From positions 310,001-374,000 of the forward strand of contig SZNP01000001.1 in the NCBI GenBank assembly GCA_005239435.1: a DNA stretch of 64,000 bases, given 5' to 3'. The notes below the pieces were generated by a model, which was not told the origin of the DNA, did no database searches, and saw only the letters and a list, made by a program, of their open reading frames with translations. The stretch comes from Halorussus salinisoli. Its GTDB lineage: Archaea > Halobacteriota > Halobacteria > Halobacteriales > Haladaptataceae. Positions 9,521 through 18,188 of the stretch are shown here, one piece after another (position 1 is the stretch's first letter; each line of letters starts with the position of its first letter). A program made the translations under genes and the position numbers.

Positions 9521-9982
9521 TCACTCCGCTTCGATGTCGAGTTCGAACTGCTCGTGTTCGCTGGCCGCGTTCAGGACGACGCTGGTGTTGCTCTCCTTGA
9601 TGTCGGGGTCGTTGAGCAGCGTCTTGATGCCCTGATTCATCCCGTCGGTGTCGGCGAACTTGCCGACCGCGATGATGTCGTAGTCGCCCGTGACCTCGTA
9701 GACGCTTATCATCTGGTCGTGGCTCCGGAGACTCTCCGTCACGTCCGGGAGCGCGTTGCCTTCGACTTTGAGTTGGATAATCGCAGTCACGTCGTATCCG
9801 AGCGCGTCGTAGTCCACCTTGGGCGTGTAGCCGTCGATGATGCCCTGGTCTTCGAGGTCCTTGAGGTGGTTCGAGACGGTGGTGACCGACACGTCGAGGT
9901 CCTCCGCGAGACTCCGGAGACTCGCCCGGCCGTCGCCTAACAGCGCATTCACCAACTTCGCGTCGAGATTTTCGTACGTCAT
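9521..9982 (-). CDS. lrp: Lrp/AsnC family transcriptional regulator next to glnA
   Basis: A 153-residue Lrp-type regulator with an N-terminal winged HTH ([20 protein letters not shown], then [20 protein letters not shown]) and a C-terminal RAM/AsnC ligand domain ([28 protein letters not shown]). I chose the ATG at 9980-9982 rather than 12 bp upstream because TTCTAAAG on the minus strand (10006-10013) sits 27 bp before it. The gene is divergent from glnA across 125 bp, a conserved haloarchaeal pair, so it likely controls glutamine synthetase and itself. Confidence 0.9.
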   Translation of the reverse strand: MTYENLDAKLVNALLGDGRASLRSLAEDLDVSVTTVSNHLKDLEDQGIIDGYTPKVDYDALGYDVTAIIQLKVEGNALPDVTESLRSHDQMISVYEVTGDYDIIAVGKFADTDGMNQGIKTLLNDPDIKESNTSVVLNAASEHEQFELDIEAE

Positions 9983-10005
9983 TACGTTCACCAACGGAAG
10001 CCACC

Positions 10006-10094
10006 CTTTAGAATTTTACGAATATCCAATTCTAGCCCGGAAAGGCAGAATTGAGCCAATCGGTAAGGTTTTACTACTACACGTAGTGGTGTAG
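10006..10094. promoter_or_regulatory. Divergent lrp/glnA promoter with an inverted repeat near the glnA start
   Basis: CTTTAGAA (10006-10013) is the minus-strand TATA box for lrp. GGTTTTAC (10067-10074) is the likely TATA box for glnA, 37 bp before the ATG at 10108. CTACAC (10077-10082) and GTGTAG (10089-10094) form a perfect 6-bp inverted repeat spaced by 6 bp, between the glnA TATA box and its predicted transcription start. This is a candidate binding site for the neighbouring Lrp-type regulator. Confidence 0.55.
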
Positions 10095-10107
10095 ATTGCC
10101 AACAAAA

Positions 10108-11478
10108 ATGACGGATGGACAAATTGCAGCCAGCAAGGAGTCGGAGTTGACGGAAGCCGAGAAGGACGTACTCGACCGCATCGAAACGGAGAACGTGGAC
10201 TTCGTTCGCCTCCAGTTTACGGACATCACGGGAACGGTCAAGAACGTCAGCGTGCCGGCCTCGCAGGTCGAGAAGGCCTTCGAGGAAGGCATCTGGTTCG
10301 ACGGCTCTTCCATCGAGGGGTTCGTCCGGATTCAGGAGAGCGACATGCGCCTCGAACCGGACCCCGAGACGTTCGCGGTCCTGCCGTGGCGCTCGGACGG
10401 TGACACGGCCAGCGCTCGCCTCATCTGCGACGTCGTGAACACCGACGGAACGCCCTTCGAGGGCGGTCCCCGCCAGGTTCTCAAGAGCGTCCTCGAAGAA
10501 GCCGAGGAGATGGGCTACTCGGTCAGCATCGGTCCGGAACCCGAGTTCTTCCTGTTCGAGAAGGACGAAAACGGAAACGCGACGACCACGCCGCACGACT
10601 CGGGCGGCTACTTCGACCTCGCTCCGAAGGACCTCGCCTCCGACGTGCGCCGGGAGATCATCTTCACGCTGGAGCAGATGGGCTTCGAAATCGAAGCCAG
10701 TCACCACGAAGTCGCCGACGGCCAGCACGAGATCAACTTCAAGTACGACGACGCGCTCTCGGCCGCCGACAACATCTCGACGTTCCGCGCCGTGGTCCGT
10801 GCGGTCGCCGAGAAGAACGACCTCCACGCGACCTTCATGCCCAAGCCCATCAGCGACATCAACGGGTCGGGCATGCACAGTCACATCAGCCTCTTCGACG
10901 ACGACGGGAACGCCTTCGCCGACGAGGACGACGAGTTCAACCTGAGCGAGGTCGCCTACAAGTTCATGGGCGGCGTCCTGAACCACGCCCAGGCGTTCAC
11001 CGCAGTCACGAATCCGACGGTCAACTCCTACAAGCGCCTCGTCCCCGGCTACGAGGCTCCCGTCTACGTCGCGTGGAGCGACGTGAACCGCACCGCGCTC
11101 ATCCGCGTCCCGGACGCCGCCGGTGCGAGTTCCCGGTTCGAAATCCGGAGTCCCGACCCGTCCTCGAACCCCTACCTCGCCCTCGCCGTCGTCATCAAGG
11201 CCGGACTCGAAGGCATCGAGAACGACGCCGACCCGGGCGACCCGGTCCGCGAGGACATCTACGAGTTCGACGACGCCAAACTCGACGAGTACGGTATCAC
11301 CACGCTCCCCGGTAGCCTCGACAGCGCGCTCGACGAGCTAGAAGAGGACGAGGTCGTCCGGGAGGCGCTCGGCGACCACGTGACGGAGAAGTTCCTCCAA
11401 GCCAAGCGCGCCGACTACGCCGACTACAAGACCCACGTCTCCGCGTGGGAGAAAGAGAAGTACCTCGAGAAGTTCTGA
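10108..11478 (+). CDS. glnA: Glutamine synthetase, type I
   Basis: Makes glutamine from glutamate, ammonia and ATP, the main ammonia-assimilation step. It has 456 residues from the ATG at 10108 (an in-frame TTG at 10096 is less likely). Visible signatures are the beta-grasp domain with [10 protein letters not shown] near 70-79, the metal-binding [11 protein letters not shown] near 142-152, [16 protein letters not shown] near 248-263 and the ATP/glutamate segment NRTALIRVP near 328-336. No Tyr adenylylation consensus stands out, as expected for this archaeal subtype. It is transcribed alone and divergently from lrp. Confidence 0.96.
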   Translation: MTDGQIAASKESELTEAEKDVLDRIETENVDFVRLQFTDITGTVKNVSVPASQVEKAFEEGIWFDGSSIEGFVRIQESDMRLEPDPETFAVLPWRSDGDTASARLICDVVNTDGTPFEGGPRQVLKSVLEEAEEMGYSVSIGPEPEFFLFEKDENGNATTTPHDSGGYFDLAPKDLASDVRREIIFTLEQMGFEIEASHHEVADGQHEINFKYDDALSAADNISTFRAVVRAVAEKNDLHATFMPKPISDINGSGMHSHISLFDDDGNAFADEDDEFNLSEVAYKFMGGVLNHAQAFTAVTNPTVNSYKRLVPGYEAPVYVAWSDVNRTALIRVPDAAGASSRFEIRSPDPSSNPYLALAVVIKAGLEGIENDADPGDPVREDIYEFDDAKLDEYGITTLPGSLDSALDELEEDEVVREALGDHVTEKFLQAKRADYADYKTHVSAWEKEKYLEKF

Positions 11479-11493
11479 ATCGGAAGTCGCAGT

Positions 11494-12321
11494 TTAGCTC
11501 GGCGACGCCGACCGTCCTTTTTTCGCGCGTTCGACGACGAGCGGTAGCAACAGGATGCCGACGGGCACGACCAGATTCAGGACGAACACCGCCGGAAGCG
11601 GGAGGACGAGTCGGTTCCCCGCGTAACCGACCACTCCGAGCGCGGCCAGCCCCGCGACTGCGGCCGGGATGTGAACCGACCCGCCGAGGTCGGCGTCCAG
11701 CATCGCCCACGTCGTCCCCGCGCCGACGACACCTGCGACCATGGCGACCGAGTCGTGAGTGATACCGTTCGTGGCGACCGCCACGAGGGTCAGTCCGGCC
11801 GCGACGACGAAGCCACGGGACGGGTTCCACTCGGTCACGTACAGGAGCACCGCGAGGTAGGTGAGTGCGACGGCGATGCCGATTACCACGTCCACGACGT
11901 AGTGGACGCCGATGACGATTCGGGAAGTCGCCACGACCGCCACCACGGCTCCGGCGCCAATCGCGCGCCACCGGTGAGAGCCTCGTTCGAGAATGAGTGC
12001 GAGCAGTCCCCACAGGGTCGTCGCTCCGATGGCGTGGCCGCTGGGGAAACCGTAGCCGCTGGCGTGGCCAGCGTACAGTTCGGTCGGCGGGCGGGGGAGT
12101 GCGAACAGTCCCTTGAGCGCGAGCGTCAGTGCCAGCGCGCCGAGGATTGCCGACAGCGCGAACGCGCCGCGTCTCCGGTTGCCGAACCAGTAGAGGAACG
12201 CGACCGTGGCGAACAGAAACCACGCGTCTCCTAACTGGGTAAGGACGGCGAACAGCTCCCGTACCCACGGGGAGAGCAGTCGTTCGAGTGTCTCGGTGAC
12301 ACCGAGTCCTCGTCCGGGCAT
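11494..12321 (-). CDS. PAP2-family membrane phosphatase
   Basis: A 275-residue polytopic protein with the phosphatidic-acid phosphatase type 2 triad: KGLFALPRP (motif 1, near 82-90), YGFPSGHA (motif 2) and SRIVIGVHYVVDV (motif 3). The catalytic Lys, Arg and two His are present. Several helices follow the catalytic core. Members remove phosphate from lipid or isoprenoid phosphates at the outer membrane face; the substrate here is unknown. It is convergent with glnA (15 bp between stops) and 33 bp downstream of the YihY gene, possibly co-transcribed. Confidence 0.88.
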   Translation of the reverse strand: MPGRGLGVTETLERLLSPWVRELFAVLTQLGDAWFLFATVAFLYWFGNRRRGAFALSAILGALALTLALKGLFALPRPPTELYAGHASGYGFPSGHAIGATTLWGLLALILERGSHRWRAIGAGAVVAVVATSRIVIGVHYVVDVVIGIAVALTYLAVLLYVTEWNPSRGFVVAAGLTLVAVATNGITHDSVAMVAGVVGAGTTWAMLDADLGGSVHIPAAVAGLAALGVVGYAGNRLVLPLPAVFVLNLVVPVGILLLPLVVERAKKGRSASPS

Positions 12322-12354
12322 CGACTGAACGTAGACGGGCGAGAGGGTTATACG

Positions 12355-13602
12355 CTACGACCGGAAGTTCCCGATGCGGTCGCTGATTCGACCGGGGAGG
12401 CTCAGCACGCCGATGCCGAACCCGAACACCACCATCAGGGTGTAGAGCCCGAGCGTCGAGAGCCAGACGACGGCCATGGCGAAGATGGCCCACGCGCCGC
12501 GGAGCCAGAAGAACGCGCCGAGGGTCATCGCAGTCCCGTACAGCAACACGAGGTACGGGCCCCAGCCGCGGGCGTGGCCTCGGCGCATTCGCTTGCGGAC
12601 GTACTGCTTCAGCTCGGACTCGACTTCCGGTTTCTCGACCGTACGCGTTTCGATGTCCTCTTCGAACGATTCCACGTCTGCTCGCAACTCCCGCAACTCG
12701 TCGCGGAGTTCCACGATGTCGGGAGCGGATTCGTCGTCGGTCATGTATCGGGAGAGTAGTTCCTGCTTGCGTTCGATGCGCGGTTCTTCGGGTTCGCTGG
12801 TTCGCTCGGCGTAACTGCCGCGGTTGGCGAGGACGACGTTCACCACTCCGCCGAGCAACACCAGAATACTGGCGAAGTACAGCCACGTCACCAGCAACAG
12901 GGCAGTCCCCAGAAACTGGGACGGGCCGGTCGAAGAGACCCCGGCGTAGATGCGGAACACCACCTGTAGCACGGTCCAACCGACCGTGACCAGTACGGCT
13001 CCGGGAAGCGCCTCCCGTACCGACACGTCCGCGTCGGGGAAGACGACGTACAGCGGGAGGAACACCGGGACGAGTGCTACCAGTTGAATTATCGTGGTGA
13101 TGACGCCGACGAACGGGAACTGGGGAAACAACGTAGTCGCCGCGCCCGTCAGCACGACGACGACGACGCCTGCTCCGATAGCGGCCAGCACGAGAAGTGC
13201 GTCCTTGATTTGGTCGGCGATGCCGGTCTTGGCGTCGGTCGCGTAGATGGCCGAGAACGCCTCGTCGAAGCCTCGGAACACCTTGATCGCGCTCCACGCC
13301 AACACCACGAGACCGATTACCGTCGTCCCGCCGCGTCCCGTGGGGTCCGTGATGAACTCCCGTAGCTCCTCCTGCCCCGTTGCAGTCAGCAGACCCGAGG
13401 CCCGATTGACGACCTGCGTCGCAAACTCGTTGCCGGCCACGAACGAGACGACGACGAAGGCCAGCAGTAGCAGGGGGATGAGCGAGACGAACGCGTAGTA
13501 AGCCGTACTCGCCGCGAGGAAGGTAATCTCCTGCTCTCGGGCTTCCTCGAACACCGAGCGACCGACGTTCACAACGTTTCCGAGACTGGGCACGCGACTC
13601 AT
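12355..13602 (-). CDS. YihY/BrkB-family membrane protein
   Basis: A 415-residue polytopic protein of the YihY family (once misnamed RNase BN; function unknown). Family marks are ITFLAASTAYYAFVSLIPLLL near the N-terminus, KVFRGFDEAFSAIY and LYVVFPDADVSVREALPG. A charged cytoplasmic segment (about 270-345) rich in Glu and Arg, partly coiled-coil-like, is followed by two more C-terminal helices. The ATG at 13600-13602 was preferred to the in-frame TTG at 13620 because AATATTT on the minus strand sits about 25 bp upstream. A paralogue lies at 43404. Confidence 0.85.
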   Translation of the reverse strand: MSRVPSLGNVVNVGRSVFEEAREQEITFLAASTAYYAFVSLIPLLLLAFVVVSFVAGNEFATQVVNRASGLLTATGQEELREFITDPTGRGGTTVIGLVVLAWSAIKVFRGFDEAFSAIYATDAKTGIADQIKDALLVLAAIGAGVVVVVLTGAATTLFPQFPFVGVITTIIQLVALVPVFLPLYVVFPDADVSVREALPGAVLVTVGWTVLQVVFRIYAGVSSTGPSQFLGTALLLVTWLYFASILVLLGGVVNVVLANRGSYAERTSEPEEPRIERKQELLSRYMTDDESAPDIVELRDELRELRADVESFEEDIETRTVEKPEVESELKQYVRKRMRRGHARGWGPYLVLLYGTAMTLGAFFWLRGAWAIFAMAVVWLSTLGLYTLMVVFGFGIGVLSLPGRISDRIGNFRS

Positions 13603-13665
13603 TTCGCCAACGAGATACAAATATTCATTGGCAATACCCCGGGTATCTGGTTCCGAGGCCCGTAG

Positions 13666-14775
13666 TTACGAGTCTCGTGTCGCCTCACGTATTTGTTCGA
13701 CGGTCGCCGGGGTTTTGAACGTGGTTCCGCCGAAGTGAGTGCGCGACGCTTCGAACCCCGCGTCTCGGAGCTGGCCGAGGAACTCGTCCATGGCCGGGGC
13801 CGTCCGCGTCCACTCCTTGCAGAGGCGGTGCTGGTCGTAGTTGGTCGGTTCGTGGAGTTCGGCTTCGAGGGTGTCGAGCAGGCGCTCGGCCTTACTCGCA
13901 GTGCCCATCGACTCGTCCAGTTCCTCGCGGACCGCCGCCACGAAGTCGGCGTCGTGGGCCGCCCCGAGCCACAGCGGTCCGGCGGTCAGCGTTCGTTCGC
14001 TCCCGCACTCGGGGCACGAGTCGAGCGGGTCGGCGACGAGACCGTACTCGTGTTCGCGGTAGAGGCAGTCCTCGCAGTGGTAGACGTGCCCCAACTCGTC
14101 GATAGCCGCGTTGGCGTCGCTGGCGCTGTGGTCGAGTTCGAGGTAGGTCCGGACGTAGTGGTTGGTAGCGTGGGTCAGGACGGGCGTCACGCCCGCGTCG
14201 TAGCGCGCCGCGGTCCGGGCCATCGCCGACAGCAGGATTCGGACGCCCATCTCGGCGTGATAGTCGGTGTTCCGCGGGACCGCGCTGTACTTCCGGACGC
14301 CGCTGTGGAAGTGCGCGCCGCAGAGCGGCGCGGTGTCGGTCGCCGTGACGCAGACGAGGTCGCGGGTGTTGGCGAACGCGGCGTCCGCGAAGGGGATGGG
14401 CGACCCGAAGGGGTCGATGTCCACCACGTCGAAGACCTCCTCGTGCATGAGCGCGTTCGCGTCGCGCTGGACGACCTCGGCGTCCAGGTCGTTGCGGTCG
14501 AGGTTCTCGCGGCAGAGTTCGACCGCCTCCTCGTCGATGTCCGCGAGGGTCGCGTTCCAGCCCTCGGCCGCGGCGCGGACGCCCCGGACGCCGCTGGCGG
14601 CCATCGCGTCGAGGTAGTACTCCGCTCGCGGCTCTCGGTCCCGGTAGGCCCGGAGCGTCGCCACGGTCAGGTCGCGGTTGAGTTCCTGTACCGGGTTGAA
14701 GAACACCTCGTCGCCGATACCCTCGTCGGCCTGTTCGGGGACCTCGACCTCGACCCCGCCTTCGCGGACGTGCAT
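13666..14775 (-). CDS. trm1: tRNA (guanine26-N2)-dimethyltransferase Trm1
   Basis: Methylates G26 of tRNAs using S-adenosylmethionine. The 369 residues show the SAM-binding fold ([19 protein letters not shown], near 52-70), the catalytic VDIDPFGSP, and a Cys-based zinc segment ([11 protein letters not shown], then CPECGSERT) in the C-terminal domain, typical of archaeal Trm1. [11 protein letters not shown] near the N-terminus is also a family mark. It is divergent from the SWIM-type gene across a long noncoding region. Confidence 0.95.
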   Translation of the reverse strand: MHVREGGVEVEVPEQADEGIGDEVFFNPVQELNRDLTVATLRAYRDREPRAEYYLDAMAASGVRGVRAAAEGWNATLADIDEEAVELCRENLDRNDLDAEVVQRDANALMHEEVFDVVDIDPFGSPIPFADAAFANTRDLVCVTATDTAPLCGAHFHSGVRKYSAVPRNTDYHAEMGVRILLSAMARTAARYDAGVTPVLTHATNHYVRTYLELDHSASDANAAIDELGHVYHCEDCLYREHEYGLVADPLDSCPECGSERTLTAGPLWLGAAHDADFVAAVREELDESMGTASKAERLLDTLEAELHEPTNYDQHRLCKEWTRTAPAMDEFLGQLRDAGFEASRTHFGGTTFKTPATVEQIREATRDS

Positions 14776-15000
14776 ACCGCTACTCGTCGCTCCCCATCGA
14801 AAAGCGAACCGATAGCTCTCCGCGCCCAGTCGCTGGTCGTGCTTGGCTCAGCCGTTTCCGGGTAGTCGGACTGGCGGTCCTCGGCCCGGCGTCCGAGCGA
14901 CCACGCGGAACGTCCAGTCAGGGTTCGTCCCGTGCCCGTATTTGAACCCTCGGAGGAAATCACGGCTTCGTGCCGAGCGCGCGCCGAGTGGCACGCTGGA

Positions 15001-15217
15001 AACAATTTTATTTCTAATATATTTATATATAGTGCTAAGAGAACTGTCTTCGTTTCTGTCGAAACGGAATACAATGCCGAAATCACAGAGGTCTCGGCGC
15101 CGAACGCGCGACACCGGAACCTGTTTACGGCCGCCGTCCAAACCCCTCTGGCGTGTTCCCGGCCGACGCCACCGAACGCGACCGCTCGGAGTGTTCCCGC
15201 TACCGGAGGCGATACGC
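15001..15217 (+). promoter_or_regulatory. Strong AT-rich promoter and long leader before the SWIM-type gene
   Basis: In the 442-bp gap after trm1 (14776-15217) an AT-rich block at 15001-15035 carries ATTTATATATAG (15021-15032), a strong TATA box. A transcript would start near 15050, leaving a leader of about 170 nt before the GTG at 15218, and GGAGG (15205-15209) sits 8 nt before that GTG. A continuous in-frame reading from ATG 15074 would add 48 Arg-rich residues, unlike the acidic proteins around it. No gene is visible at 14776-15000. Confidence 0.5.
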
Positions 15218-15565
15218 GTGAATCGGGTCGAACAGTGGCAGGCCGACCTCGATGCGGCGGGCCAACTCACCCCCGAAGTCACGAATCGAATCCTGTCGGT
15301 TCACGACGACAGGGGCGCGCAGGCGATCGAAGCCGTCTCCGAGGGGCGAGTCAAAGAGTACCGGGATTTCACCGTCGTCGTGGGCCACGACGACGAGTAC
15401 GTCGTGGAGGGGCACGGCTGTGGCTGTCGAGATAGCGAGTACAACCTCGACCCCGAGGACCCGACCGACCTCTGTTGGCACGTCATCGCAGTCGCTATCG
15501 CGCGCCGGGTGGACGAGGTTGACGACCACGACATGTGGTACTCCGACGTGCGAGACTTCTTGTAA
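15218..15565 (+). CDS. Small SWIM-type zinc-finger protein
   Basis: A 115-residue acidic protein. GCGCRDSEYNLDPEDPTDLCWH near residues 68-89 gives the CxC...CxH pattern of a SWIM zinc finger, a motif used for DNA or protein binding. The preceding region (VKEYRDFTVVVGHDDEYVVEGHG) matches the beta hairpin usual before SWIM motifs. The GTG at 15218 is preceded by a Shine-Dalgarno-like GGAGG, unusual among the leaderless genes here. An alternative start at ATG 15074 would give 163 residues but an atypical basic N-terminus. Function unknown. Confidence 0.75.
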   Translation: MNRVEQWQADLDAAGQLTPEVTNRILSVHDDRGAQAIEAVSEGRVKEYRDFTVVVGHDDEYVVEGHGCGCRDSEYNLDPEDPTDLCWHVIAVAIARRVDEVDDHDMWYSDVRDFL

Positions 15566-15784
15566 CGCTCGCCAGAAGGGAAACCGGGTGAAATCGGGGG
15601 CGGCGTACTCGCTCGTGGTGCTATCGGCAGTTGCGGCGGCGGGTCAAGAAATGTCGTCGGATACGAGTGCCGGGGTTACTGTGGGAAAATGCATACGGCG
15701 ACGACGGGCGGGTTGGTGGAGGCCCCATACGGTCGTTCCGTCGAGGGCAACTTCGAACTCGGGAGTACCGAATTGAACCGTGAG

Positions 15785-16450
15785 TCACTCGGTGCAGACG
15801 TCCACGAAGTTTCGCAAGATTTGGAGGCCGGTTTCGCCGCTCTTCTCCGGGTGGAACTGCGTGCCGAACACGTTGCCGGCGTCGTTAGCGACGATGGCGG
15901 GGAACTCCTTCTCGTAGTCGGTCGTGGCTACGATCGCGTCCTCGTCGTCGGGCACCGCGTAGTAGGAGTGGACGAAATAGGCGTAGTCGCCGTCGATACC
16001 TTCCACGAGTGGGTGGTCGCGCTTCACGTCGAGTTCGTTCCAGCCCATGTGTGGCACTTTCTGGCCCTCGGCGAATCGGACGTTGGTACCCGGAATCAGG
16101 TCGAGTCCGCGCACGTCTCCCTCGCCTGCGCGCTCGGCCTCCTCGCTGGTGGTGAGCAACATCTGCATCCCGAGACAGATGCCGAAGACGGGCGTTCCGC
16201 TCTCGGCGACGTCGAGAAGTACCTCGCGGTACGGTCCGGCGTTTTCGACGCCTTCGCGGAACGCGCCCACGCCCGGGAGGACGACGCCCTCGGCCGACCG
16301 AAGCGCCTCGGGGTCGTCGCTGACTTCGACGCTCGCGCCCGCCCGTTCGAGTCCGCGCGTGACGCTCCGGAGGTTGCCGAGTCCGTAATCGACCACGACG
16401 ACGGATGCCGTCTCCTCCTCCGCCCTGGTGCGCGTACGTTGAGTACTCAT
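15785..16450 (-). CDS. hisH: Imidazole glycerol phosphate synthase, glutaminase subunit HisH
   Basis: Supplies ammonia from glutamine to HisF for imidazole glycerol phosphate synthesis in histidine biosynthesis. The 221 residues show the class I amidotransferase core: VVVVDYGLGNLRSV (17-30), nucleophile Cys at 92 in FGICLGMQ, and His 200/Glu 202 in GTQFHPEKSGE. The first 15 residues (MSTQRTRTRAEEETA) precede the usual family start and may be a haloarchaeal extension. No other his gene is in the window. The 219-bp gap between the SWIM gene and its stop holds nothing recognisable. Confidence 0.95.
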   Translation of the reverse strand: MSTQRTRTRAEEETASVVVVDYGLGNLRSVTRGLERAGASVEVSDDPEALRSAEGVVLPGVGAFREGVENAGPYREVLLDVAESGTPVFGICLGMQMLLTTSEEAERAGEGDVRGLDLIPGTNVRFAEGQKVPHMGWNELDVKRDHPLVEGIDGDYAYFVHSYYAVPDDEDAIVATTDYEKEFPAIVANDAGNVFGTQFHPEKSGETGLQILRNFVDVCTE

Positions 16451-16502
16451 GCTTTACTATGGGACACTCGTGGGCAAGTCCCTTTCCCTTGGGGCAACTC
16501 CA

Positions 16503-16574
16503 GTGTATTATAATTATCCTATATTTCATTAATATAAAGAACTATTTGAATACCTAATATAATAAAATATAGAT
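16503..16574. promoter_or_regulatory. AT-rich promoter of the secreted nuclease gene
   Basis: Some 70 bp of very AT-rich sequence separate hisH from the nuclease gene. ATATAAAG (16541-16548) is at the right distance (about 30 bp) from the ATG at 16575. The composition differs sharply from the GC-rich surroundings. Confidence 0.5.
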
Positions 16575-17888
16575 ATGAAACGACGAAGCTTTCTCGGACT
16601 GCTGACGACGGCCGCGGCGGGCGGTCTCTCGGCGTCCCAGACGGTGGCAGCGGCAGACACGCAACTCGAACCCGGTACGTGGTACGACGCCACCATTACC
16701 GACGTTACGGACGGTGACACCGTCGACGTGACCCTCGACAGCGACGGTACGGAGTACGAAATCCGTGTTCTCGGCATCGACACGCCTGAAACTCGACGTA
16801 ACAGTCGCTACGAGAACGTCGACGAGTGGGAAGGCATCGAAGACGACAAACACCTCACGAACTGGGGCGAGAACGCCAAAGAGTACGCCCAGAACGAACT
16901 TCCGGACGGAACCTCGGTCGAAATCGCGGTCGACTCCGAAGAAGAGGAAGAGGACGCCTACGGTCGACTCCTCGCGTATATCAAGTACGACGAGAGCGGC
17001 GACGGCTCGATGGACACCCTCTACAACCGCGACGTCATCGAGCAGGGTTACGCCCGCGTCTACGGTTCCAGCCTCACCAAACACGACGACTTCTGGAACG
17101 CCGAAGACGACGCCCGAGCCAACGGCGCCGGCGTCTGGGGTCCGAGCGACCCCCAGAACACCTCCGAGACGGGCGACGACCCGGTAGACGAGGTGTTCTT
17201 CCCGAACGTCTCCAGCGTCCGAACCGACACGGGCGGTCTCGCCGACTCGCGCGCCCCAGTCTACGCGCCGACGGACGCGAGCCAGAGCCTCGACGGTGGC
17301 TACGACTACAGCGGTGACATCCCGCTGGTCGGCGTGGACGAGGCCGTGAACACCGCGATGGTCGGCGGCCTGTTCGTCAACGAGGAGTACGACGCGTCGG
17401 GTCAGCACTTCGTCTTCCTGACGAACCTCATCGACTTCCTCTCGGGCAAGTCCGGACAGGTCCTCATCGACGGCGGCCACCACCAGTTCAACAACACCTA
17501 CGCGTTGTCGAACGAGGACGCCGTCGACTACCAGCGCTACCTCGAAGGACAGGGCATCGCCTTCGAGCAGGTCAACACCTTCGACGGCGCGGGCGACAAC
17601 GCACTCTCGACCGCGCGAGCCATCGTCGTCACCAGCCCCTACGAGGCCCTCACCACTTCCGAGACGGACGCGCTGAACACCTTCGTGAGCAACGGCGGCG
17701 CGGTAGTCCTGATGGGGAGCGCCAAGTCGTCGGCCAGCGCTCGGACGAACCTCGACGACGTGGCGGCCGCGCTGGGGTCGGACCTCCGACTCAACGACGA
17801 CCAAGTCTTCGACGGGTCGGGCAACAGCAACTTCCAGACCTCGAATCTAGACACGACGAACTTCTCGCTCTGGAGTTCGTTCACCTGA
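16575..17888 (+). CDS. Secreted SNase-like nuclease with C-terminal GATase-like (DUF4350-type) domain
   Basis: The 437 residues start with a Tat-type signal (MKRRSFLGLLTTAAAGG), so it is likely exported folded. Residues about 35-200 are a staphylococcal-nuclease domain: VTDGDTVDV, IRVLGIDTPETR with the active Arg, a Glu-rich insert, and YNRDVIEQGYARVY. Residues about 210-437 resemble a DUF4350/glutamine-amidotransferase-like fold: APVYAPTDASQ, GQVLIDGGHHQFNN, AIVVTSPYEAL, FVSNGGAVVLMG. The second domain may bind sugar or another ligand. Likely extracellular DNA/RNA degradation for nutrient supply, possibly phosphate, since a phn-type transporter follows. Confidence 0.82.
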   Translation: MKRRSFLGLLTTAAAGGLSASQTVAAADTQLEPGTWYDATITDVTDGDTVDVTLDSDGTEYEIRVLGIDTPETRRNSRYENVDEWEGIEDDKHLTNWGENAKEYAQNELPDGTSVEIAVDSEEEEEDAYGRLLAYIKYDESGDGSMDTLYNRDVIEQGYARVYGSSLTKHDDFWNAEDDARANGAGVWGPSDPQNTSETGDDPVDEVFFPNVSSVRTDTGGLADSRAPVYAPTDASQSLDGGYDYSGDIPLVGVDEAVNTAMVGGLFVNEEYDASGQHFVFLTNLIDFLSGKSGQVLIDGGHHQFNNTYALSNEDAVDYQRYLEGQGIAFEQVNTFDGAGDNALSTARAIVVTSPYEALTTSETDALNTFVSNGGAVVLMGSAKSSASARTNLDDVAAALGSDLRLNDDQVFDGSGNSNFQTSNLDTTNFSLWSSFT

Positions 17889-18147
17889 TTGGCGGCCGGC
17901 CGTTCCACGTTCCGTTCGCCAGAGGTGACGGAATCCCCTACGCGACGGTCTTCGACACTTCGTTCTCTCCGTTTGTCAGTACAGCAGACGAGATTCGACC
18001 CGTGTCTTCCGATTCTGAACTGATCTCGACCAGCCGTGTTCTGTGTCTTCCGACGAGCGTCTTTCCTCGGGAACGATTTGCACGTTACGAGGGGACTTCG
18101 GGTTTGTACGGGCCGAACGAACGTACGGTTCATAGGAAAAATAGGAA

Positions 18148-18155
18148 GACTTAAC
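18148..18155 (+). promoter_or_regulatory. TATA box of the phnDCE operon
   Basis: GACTTAAC lies about 37 bp before the phnD ATG. The other 260 bp between the nuclease gene and this point show no gene and no clear phosphate box. Confidence 0.5.
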
Positions 18156-18188
18156 CGGCGTGTGTCTGAGGGGTAATACGATTCGGTC

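Noticed and set aside
14900..14990. tRNA-like TTCAAAT loop on the minus strand
   Set aside because: The flanking bases do not make a T stem and no anticodon arm or acceptor stem can be built.
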